Assembly: GCA_902494875.1 (NCBI GenBank)
Contig: CABUUO010000015.1
Location: 1-28,102 of the forward strand
Length of the DNA stretch: 28,102 nucleotides
Direction: 5' to 3'
Source of the DNA: an uncultured Pseudomonadota bacterium
GTDB taxonomy: Bacteria > Pseudomonadota > Alphaproteobacteria > RF32 > CAG-239
Below, in pieces: positions 22,905 to 28,102 of the stretch; position 1 is the first letter of the stretch; every line of letters starts with the position of its first letter. The notes below the pieces were generated by a model. It worked only from the letters and a program-made list of their open reading frames with translations. It was not told the origin of the DNA and searched no databases. Both the position numbers and the translations under genes were made by a program.

Positions 22905-23156
22905 ATGTCGTCAACAATCAAAGTCTGCATGGGCAGTTCCTGTTTTGCCCGCGGTAATGCCAAGAACCTCAAACTGATACAGAAATTCATTGAAGACAAC
23001 AATCTTGAAGCCGAAGTCGAGCTGACCGGACTGCGTTGCTGCGACAACTGCTCCAAAGGCCCCAATATCAGCATTGACGACACCGACTACAACAATATCG
23101 ATCAGGGCAGCCTGCTGGATATTCTGGAAAAACACTTTCACAAACATGAGGGCTGA
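22905..23156 (+). CDS. Thioredoxin-like [2Fe-2S] ferredoxin (NuoE-like), first copy
   Basis: An 83-residue protein with the four-cysteine [2Fe-2S] motif of the NuoE/HydC thioredoxin-like family: Cys8 and Cys13 in CMGSSC, then Cys45, Cys46 and Cys49 in RCCDNC. It is about half the length of NuoE, as usual for hydrogenase-associated ferredoxins of this kind. It probably passes electrons to or from the hydrogenase proteins encoded downstream. A strong AAGGAGG ribosome binding site precedes the ATG. The stop codon overlaps the next start by one base. The extra adjacent cysteine (45/46) differs from the second copy at 26120. Confidence 0.93.
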   Translation: MSSTIKVCMGSSCFARGNAKNLKLIQKFIEDNNLEAEVELTGLRCCDNCSKGPNISIDDTDYNNIDQGSLLDILEKHFHKHEG

Positions 23157-24928
23157 TGCCGATGTCTAACCGCGAATATCCCCTGTATACCATTAAAAAC
23201 AACTGTCAGGACTGCTATAAATGCGTCCGCCACTGCCCGGTCAAAGCCATCAAAATCGAAGATAATTCCGCCATGATTGTCTCCGACCTCTGTATTGCCT
23301 GCGGCACCTGCTACAAAGTCTGCCCGGCCAAAGCCAAACAGATGCGCAACGACCTCACCCGTGCCAAGCACCTCATATCCTCAGGCAAAGACGTGTATGT
23401 TTCTCTCGCACCGTCATGGATTACCGAGTTTGAAGGCATCAGCCAGGAACAAATCATTGCCGCCATCCGCCGGCTGGGCGTCAAAGGTGTCAGCGAAACC
23501 GCGCTCGGCGCCGAAGAGGTTTCGACCAACATTGCCGCGCTTCTGGAAAAGGCCGACCGGGGACTTTTTCTCTCAACCGCTTGTCCGGCCGTGGTCGAAT
23601 ACATCAAAAAATATCAGCCCGACAAAGTAAAAAATCTCACGCCGGTCTCTTCGCCGCTGCTGGCGCACTGCCGCATGCTGAAAGACAAACTGGGAGAGCA
23701 TATTGAAGTCATTTTCATCGGCCCCTGCATCGCTAAAAAAATTGAAGCGGACAATCATCCCGATCTTTTGAATCTGAGCCTGAGTTTCGGCGACCTGCGC
23801 CAATGGCTGAAAGACGAAGGCATCAGCTTAAAGGAGATCAACACCAGCGTGTTTGACAAGTTTGTGCTGGAAAAGGCCGAAGACGGCACCGCCTATCCCA
23901 TTGAAGGCGGAATGATAGAAACGCTTAAACCCTATGACAAAATCAAAAAAGCCTACCTCACCCAGATTACCGGCATTGAAAACATCAAACGCGAACTGGC
24001 CAATATGAAAGCCGAAGACTTCAGCCATCCCGTATTTATCGAATGTCTGGCCTGCGAAGGCGGCTGCGTTTCCGGTCCGTGTATGACCTCCAAAAAGCCG
24101 GGACTGGAAAAACGCATTGACATCTTGAAAGAAGCCTCTTTTTCTCCCGACATCAAAAACCGCACGCCGAGCTTTGACATCAAAATGAACTACGACGCCC
24201 AAAGCATTCCGTGTCCGGATTTTGAAGAGGCAGACATCAAAAGGATGCTGGCCTCCATCGGTAAATATACGGTTGAAGACGAAATCAACTGCGGCGGCTG
24301 CGGCTATGATACCTGCCGCAACTTCGCCAGGGCGCTGCTCTACGGCCATGCCGAACCTGAAATGTGCGTTTCGCACATGAAGCATCAGGCTCAAAGCAAA
24401 GCCAACGCATTGCTGCGCTGCATTCCCTCGCCGATAGTCATTGCCGATTCGAAACTGAGTATTCTCGAATATAACGACAAGTTCGTCGAGACTTTTTGGG
24501 ATGACAAGGAACACGCCGACATTTACGAAAAAGACAATCTTCACGGTGCGGATCTGCGGGACTTTGTCAGTTTCACCAATCTGTTCTCGGCTTCGCTTGA
24601 TTTGGAGCAGGACATCAGGCGCGAACATATCCGCCACGACGACCGACTGTTTGACGTCGTGGTCTTCAATATTGATAAAAAACAGATTGTCGGCGGCATC
24701 ATGGAAGACGTCACCAATGTCGAAATGAAAAAAGAGCAGATTGCCGCGCGCGCTAAAGAAGTCATTCACAAAAATCTGGCTACCGTACAGCAGATTGCCT
24801 GCACGCTCGGCGAACACATGGCCGAAACCGAGGTTCTGCTGCGCTCCATTGCCCGGGATTTCTCATCAGAACCCGGCGGCAGCGACGAAAACATCACCAT
24901 CAGGACCAAAACCAACAAAGGCGGCTAA
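23156..24928 (+). CDS. Sensory-type [FeFe] hydrogenase with 4Fe-4S and PAS-like regions
   Basis: A 590-residue iron-sulfur protein. In order: two [4Fe-4S] sites (Cys17/20/23/27 and Cys46/49/52/56), an H-cluster domain, an extra four-cysteine site CGGCGYDTC (Cys379, 382, 387 and Cys404) and a PAS-like region from about 420. The H-cluster motifs are TACP (141-144), GPCIAKK (189-195) and ECLACEGGCVSGPC (296-309), giving ligands Cys143, 191, 300 and 304. The proton-relay cysteine before Cys143 is alanine, as reported for group C (HydS) sensory enzymes, so turnover should be slow. It probably senses H2 or redox state for the adjacent phosphatase. An ATG six bases downstream is an equally good start. 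It resembles HfsB of the Thermoanaerobacterium hfs operon as I recall it. Confidence 0.92.
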   Translation: MPMSNREYPLYTIKNNCQDCYKCVRHCPVKAIKIEDNSAMIVSDLCIACGTCYKVCPAKAKQMRNDLTRAKHLISSGKDVYVSLAPSWITEFEGISQEQIIAAIRRLGVKGVSETALGAEEVSTNIAALLEKADRGLFLSTACPAVVEYIKKYQPDKVKNLTPVSSPLLAHCRMLKDKLGEHIEVIFIGPCIAKKIEADNHPDLLNLSLSFGDLRQWLKDEGISLKEINTSVFDKFVLEKAEDGTAYPIEGGMIETLKPYDKIKKAYLTQITGIENIKRELANMKAEDFSHPVFIECLACEGGCVSGPCMTSKKPGLEKRIDILKEASFSPDIKNRTPSFDIKMNYDAQSIPCPDFEEADIKRMLASIGKYTVEDEINCGGCGYDTCRNFARALLYGHAEPEMCVSHMKHQAQSKANALLRCIPSPIVIADSKLSILEYNDKFVETFWDDKEHADIYEKDNLHGADLRDFVSFTNLFSASLDLEQDIRREHIRHDDRLFDVVVFNIDKKQIVGGIMEDVTNVEMKKEQIAARAKEVIHKNLATVQQIACTLGEHMAETEVLLRSIARDFSSEPGGSDENITIRTKTNKGG

Positions 24929-26104
24929 ATGGACAATTCCTTATTCATAGAAGTCAGCAAAGAGCAATGCCAGAAACACGGCGAAGACTGTTTCGGAGAT
25001 ACGGTTTACACCAAAAAGATTCCCGAAGAACAGCGCATCATTTCGGTTTTGTCCGACGGTCTCGGCAGCGGTGTCAAAGCCAACATTCTGTCTTCCATGA
25101 CCACCCGCATGGCCATGAAGTTTGTTGAAAGCAATATGGAGCTGTTGCGTTCATCCGAAGTGATGATGGACGCGCTGCCCATCTGCCAGGTGCGCAAAAT
25201 CAGCTACGCCACTTTTTCCATCGTCGACAGTGAGCTTGAAGGCAAAACCCGCATTATCGAAATGGACAACCCGCCCTTCATCTTCATTCGCGACGGCAAA
25301 GAGCTCAACATCAAAAGCCGCGAACTTTCTTCACCCAAATGGAAAGACCGTACCATCAGCGTCTCACAGATTACCACCCAGCCCGAAGACCGGATTATCC
25401 TGATGTCTGACGGCGTGTCGCAGGCCGGGCTCGGCAATCCGAAATATCCGCTGGGCTGGCAACGCCAGGGCTGCGTTGCCTATGCGCTGAAGATGATTCG
25501 CAAAAACCCCTATATCTCCGCCTATGACCTGGCTCATGCCATTGTCCGGGAAGCTCTGGACAAAGAGGTGGATAAACAGGCCGGCGACGACATCAGCTGT
25601 GTTGTCCTGTACTTTCGCAAACCGCGCAAGCTTTTGGTGCTTACCGGCCCTCCGTTTGACGAAAACAAAGACCGTGAAATTGCCGAAATGGTTTCGCTTT
25701 ATGACGGGAAAACAGCCATTTGCGGCGGCACGACTGCCAATATCATTGAGCGCGAACTCTGCCTCAAATGCGAGATAGATAAGACTTCTTTTGACGAAAA
25801 CATCCCGATGGCTTCCATAATGGAAGGCATAGATTTGGTTACGGAAGGAATTTTAACCTTGACGGAAGTTTATCGTATGCTAAAAGAAGGTATCGAAAAA
25901 AACAAAAACAATGCCGCTGTCCGGCTGGCTAACCTGTTATTAGACAGTGACAGGATTGATTTCGTTGTCGGAACCAAAATCAATATTGCCCATCAGGATC
26001 CCAATCTTCCGATGGAACTTGAGATTCGCCGCAACATTGTCAAAAAGATTTTCCGGCTGCTGCAGGATAAATATTTTAAAGAAATTAGTGTTAGATACGT
26101 TTAA
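24929..26104 (+). CDS. SpoIIE-type serine phosphatase (PP2C) with extra C-terminal domain
   Basis: A 391-residue protein. Residues 1-230 form a SpoIIE-type PP2C phosphatase domain with the metal-binding motifs SVLSDGLGSG (Asp43), LMSDGVSQAG (Asp161) and GDDIS (Asp220, Asp221). It should remove phosphate from a serine or threonine of a partner such as an anti-sigma antagonist; no such partner is encoded here. Residues about 235-391, starting LLVLTGPPFDENKD and including AICGGTTANI, form a second domain I cannot name. The start codon abuts the stop of the sensory hydrogenase. This pairing, known from sensory [FeFe] hydrogenases in other bacteria, suggests H2-dependent control of protein phosphorylation (inference). 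Confidence 0.9.
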   Translation: MDNSLFIEVSKEQCQKHGEDCFGDTVYTKKIPEEQRIISVLSDGLGSGVKANILSSMTTRMAMKFVESNMELLRSSEVMMDALPICQVRKISYATFSIVDSELEGKTRIIEMDNPPFIFIRDGKELNIKSRELSSPKWKDRTISVSQITTQPEDRIILMSDGVSQAGLGNPKYPLGWQRQGCVAYALKMIRKNPYISAYDLAHAIVREALDKEVDKQAGDDISCVVLYFRKPRKLLVLTGPPFDENKDREIAEMVSLYDGKTAICGGTTANIIERELCLKCEIDKTSFDENIPMASIMEGIDLVTEGILTLTEVYRMLKEGIEKNKNNAAVRLANLLLDSDRIDFVVGTKINIAHQDPNLPMELEIRRNIVKKIFRLLQDKYFKEISVRYV

Positions 26105-26119
26105 AAAAGGACCCGAACC

Positions 26120-26389
26120 ATGGAAAAAGTAAAAATTAAAATCTGCTCCGGAACTTCCTGTTTTGTTATGGGGGCTGCCGCTATCCAGGCCTTGGAATTT
26201 ACACCGCCGGAAGACATTGCCGACAAAATCGAAATCGTTGAAGTCCGTTGCATGAACCTTTGCCATAACGTCAATGACAAACACAATCACGGCCCGTTCG
26301 TATATGTCAACGACGAGCTGATTGAAGAAGCGACGTTGGAAAAAGTCATCAACAAAGTCCGCAGCATTTTAAACAGCTGCAACGCCTAA
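26120..26389 (+). CDS. Thioredoxin-like [2Fe-2S] ferredoxin (NuoE-like), second copy
   Basis: An 89-residue protein with the same family fold as the first gene of the operon: Cys9 and Cys14 in CSGTSC, then Cys44 and Cys48 in CMNLC, which is the canonical C-x4-C plus C-x3-C spacing. It also carries a His-rich segment NDKHNHG after the second pair. It probably serves the catalytic hydrogenase that follows 25 bases later. The ribosome binding site is AAAAAGGAC. The low similarity of the two copies beyond the cysteines argues for different partners rather than a recent duplication. Confidence 0.93.
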   Translation: MEKVKIKICSGTSCFVMGAAAIQALEFTPPEDIADKIEIVEVRCMNLCHNVNDKHNHGPFVYVNDELIEEATLEKVINKVRSILNSCNA

Positions 26390-26414
26390 GCAAAAAATAA
26401 AAGAGGAATAAAAA

Positions 26415-27881
26415 GTGCTAGTACCCAAGAATAACGCAAGCTTTATGCGTACTAAAATTTTGATCAAAATTGCCGAAAGTTTCTTTGCCGACAGATTCGC
26501 GAGCGCTGACCGCATTCCGCTTGAACTGCGCCCGAAAGAAATGAACCCGAGCCGCTGTTGCATTTACAAAGACCGAGCGGTCTTAAAATACCGCTGCATG
26601 GCCGGTATGGGCGCCTGTCCGGAAGAAGAAACCGACGAGCTCAAAACCCTGAAATCATACGGCGAAGACGCGCTCAGCCGCGAAGAACTGCCCAAAAGCA
26701 AACTCTCGGTCATAGACATTGCCTGCTCGGCCTGCATCAAAGCGCAATATATGGTGTCCAATGCCTGCCGCGGCTGCTTTGCTCAGCCCTGCCGGCTGAA
26801 CTGTCCCAAAGACGCCATTACCATGATTAACGGCCGCGCCCACATCGATCCTGAAAAATGCGTTAACTGCGGCCGCTGCCACGACGTCTGCCCGTATCAT
26901 TCCATTATCAAGGTTCCTGTTCCCTGCGAGGAAGCCTGCCCCGTCGGCGCCATTACCAAAGACGAATTTGGCAAGGAACATATTGATACCGAAAAATGCA
27001 TCTCCTGCGGCAAATGTCTGGCCTCCTGTCCGTTTGGCGCCATTGTCGAACGCTCGCAGATGGTAGACGTGTTAAAACAGCTGCACGAAACCGAAAACAA
27101 AGTCGTCGCCATGCTGGCGCCGGCCGTCATCGGCCAGTTCCCGGGCAATCCCAAAAACTTGGTCGCCGCACTGAAAAAAGCCGGTTTTGACGAAGTTATC
27201 GAAGTTGCCGTCGGAGCCGACATCACCACCCAGAAAGAAGCGGCCGAATTTATTGAACGTCAGGAAAAAGGCGCCAAACTGATGACCACTTCCTGTTGCC
27301 CGGCTTATTACCGCGCGGCTAAGGTTCACATTCCCGAAATTCAGCCTTTCGTTTCCGACACGCATACGCCGATGTATTACACCGCGGAACTGGTCAAAAA
27401 AGACACTCCGAACTGCAAGACGGTCTTTATCGGCCCCTGCCTGGCCAAACGCGTTGAAGCCGAATATGATCCGAACGTCGACTATGTGCTGACCTTTGAA
27501 GAAGTCGGCGCCATGTTTGTCGCCGCCCAGATCAACGTTGAAGAGTCCGGCGAAGAAGAATTCAGCAAAATCTCCTGCGCCCAGGGACGCCAGTTCCCGA
27601 TTTCCGGCGGCGTGGCCGGCGCGGTACAGGCTCTGGTCGGAGACAAGGCCGACTACCGTCCGGAAAAAATCGACGGTTTGAGCAAGGAGAACATCAAACT
27701 GCTGAAACGCTATGCCACCAAAGGCTGCGAAAACAATATGCTGGAAGTAATGTGCTGCGAAGGCGGCTGCGTCTCCGGCCCGGGCTGCGTAGCCCTGCCG
27801 GCCAAAGCGACCCGCGCGGTTCAAAACTACGTCGCCACCGGAGAACAACTGACGCCGGAAACCAAAGTCGGCGAAAAATAA
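26415..27881 (+). CDS. Catalytic [FeFe] hydrogenase, group B-like
   Basis: The 488-residue enzyme should reduce protons to H2 or oxidise H2. The N-terminal 210 residues contain many cysteines, including ferredoxin-type sites around CVNCGRCHDVCP (149-160) and CISCGKCLASCP (195-206) and less regular groups at 48-68 and 104-130. The H-cluster motifs are complete: TTSCCP (291-296), GPCLAKR (340-346) and EVMCCEGGCVSGP (444-456), with ligands Cys295, 342, 448 and 452 and the proton-relay Cys294 retained. The MCCEGGCVSGP form fits group B. The start is a GTG at 26415 with AGAGGAA 7 bases upstream; a later ATG at 26445 has no ribosome binding site. It corresponds to HfsD in hfs operons. Maturases are not nearby. 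Confidence 0.95.
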   Translation: MLVPKNNASFMRTKILIKIAESFFADRFASADRIPLELRPKEMNPSRCCIYKDRAVLKYRCMAGMGACPEEETDELKTLKSYGEDALSREELPKSKLSVIDIACSACIKAQYMVSNACRGCFAQPCRLNCPKDAITMINGRAHIDPEKCVNCGRCHDVCPYHSIIKVPVPCEEACPVGAITKDEFGKEHIDTEKCISCGKCLASCPFGAIVERSQMVDVLKQLHETENKVVAMLAPAVIGQFPGNPKNLVAALKKAGFDEVIEVAVGADITTQKEAAEFIERQEKGAKLMTTSCCPAYYRAAKVHIPEIQPFVSDTHTPMYYTAELVKKDTPNCKTVFIGPCLAKRVEAEYDPNVDYVLTFEEVGAMFVAAQINVEESGEEEFSKISCAQGRQFPISGGVAGAVQALVGDKADYRPEKIDGLSKENIKLLKRYATKGCENNMLEVMCCEGGCVSGPGCVALPAKATRAVQNYVATGEQLTPETKVGEK

Positions 27882-27899
27882 CGTTTCCGCGACAAAATC

Positions 27900-27930
27900 A
27901 AAGGGCTTGGAAAAATCCAGGCCCTTTCTT
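27900..27930 (+). terminator. Terminator of the hydrogenase operon
   Basis: AAAGGGCTTGGA (27900-27911), loop AAAA, TCCAGGCCCTTT (27916-27927): a 12-bp stem with one T-G pair, then a short T-rich run. It lies 19 bases after the operon's last stop. Confidence 0.88.
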
Positions 27931-27935
27931 TATGT

Positions 27936-28102
27936 TCAGTCGGTCAGTTCTATTTTGATGTTCCTGCCGTAAAAACTCAACAGCCGAAGCAGCAAAAACA
28001 ACGGCACGCCTTTGCCCGCTTCCAAACGTTGAACATATTTGACTGTCAGACGCGTCTGCCGGGCCAGATGTTCAACGCTGACTTCCCTTTCACGCCGCAA
28101 AC
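27936..28102 (-). CDS. XRE-family helix-turn-helix regulator, 3' part (cut by window edge)
   Basis: Reading leftwards from the window end, the frame carries the helix-turn-helix segment shared with the copy at 1-97. It then continues GVPLFLLLRLLSFYGRNI and ends IELTD with a TGA at 27938-27936. The tail, a hydrophobic helix followed by YGRNIKIEL, is typical of short XRE-type proteins of 75-80 residues. The frame matches the 5' part at 1-167 exactly: 167 + 167 - 97 = 237 bases, or 78 codons and a stop. It is convergent with the hydrogenase operon, with only the operon terminator between them. Confidence 0.8.
   Translation of the reverse strand, partial: LRREREVSVEHLARQTRLTVKYVQRLEAGKGVPLFLLLRLLSFYGRNIKIELTD
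28006..28102. repeat. 97-bp terminal direct repeat, right copy
   Basis: Identical to bases 1-97. The identity continues to the last base given, so its true length may be longer if the sequence beyond the window were known. Confidence 0.97.

Noticed and set aside
23828..24817. A 329-codon open frame antisense to the sensory hydrogenase gene
   Set aside because: Low-complexity, Phe- and Val-rich translation typical of the reverse strand of a GC-rich third-position gene. The sense gene has clear cysteine motifs.
27072..27848. A 258-codon open frame antisense to the catalytic hydrogenase
   Set aside because: Same reason: it mirrors a gene with complete H-cluster motifs and has no start signals.

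Overview
The window reads as a piece of chromosome-type DNA from a fermentative, probably gut-associated or otherwise anaerobic alphaproteobacterium. The lineage call rests on a GapR/DUF2312 protein, a three-subunit pntAA-pntAB-pntB transhydrogenase and a 41-residue L36 protein. The anaerobic lifestyle is inferred from a five-gene [FeFe]-hydrogenase operon. Base composition looks even throughout, and I see no phage, transposase, plasmid-replication or partition gene.

The first and last 97 bases are identical. A small XRE-type regulator gene is cut at both ends, and reading across the joined ends gives one intact 78-codon gene. The sequence is therefore either a circular contig of 28,005 unique bases, a tandem duplication, or an assembly loop through a repeat.

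Layout. (1) Positions 1-820 hold the regulator's 5' part, preceded by a promoter, a heavily structured leader RNA and a terminator, then three tandem ~125-bp imperfect palindromes abutting the lepA stop codon. (2) Positions 818-8,308 are mostly single housekeeping genes: lepA, a GNAT acetyltransferase, a cold-shock protein, ettA, an exported protein of unknown function, rpmJ, pyk and gapR. (3) Positions 8,346-12,305 carry a pair of half-size ChrA transporters and, divergently, the pnt operon. (4) Positions 12,358-17,994 carry a TetR regulator with a membrane HExxH protein, a divergent run of exported protein, MurC/Mpl-like ligase and LD-carboxypeptidase (peptidoglycan recycling), a second membrane HExxH protein (M50B-like) and a small acidic protein. 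(5) Positions 18,057-22,743 carry two tandem paralogues with degenerate EAL domains and a BvgS-like hybrid histidine kinase. (6) Positions 22,905-27,881 are the hydrogenase operon: a [2Fe-2S] protein, a sensory-type [FeFe] hydrogenase with a PAS region, a SpoIIE-type phosphatase, a second [2Fe-2S] protein and a catalytic group-B-like [FeFe] hydrogenase.

The hydrogenase operon is the main physiological system. The catalytic enzyme probably disposes of fermentative electrons as H2. The sensory hydrogenase and phosphatase look like a redox or H2-responsive control arm. The transhydrogenase (NADPH/NADH balance) and pyruvate kinase fit the same metabolism. The maturases HydE, HydF and HydG are not in the window and must be encoded elsewhere. 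The most novel-looking non-coding material is at 204-818.
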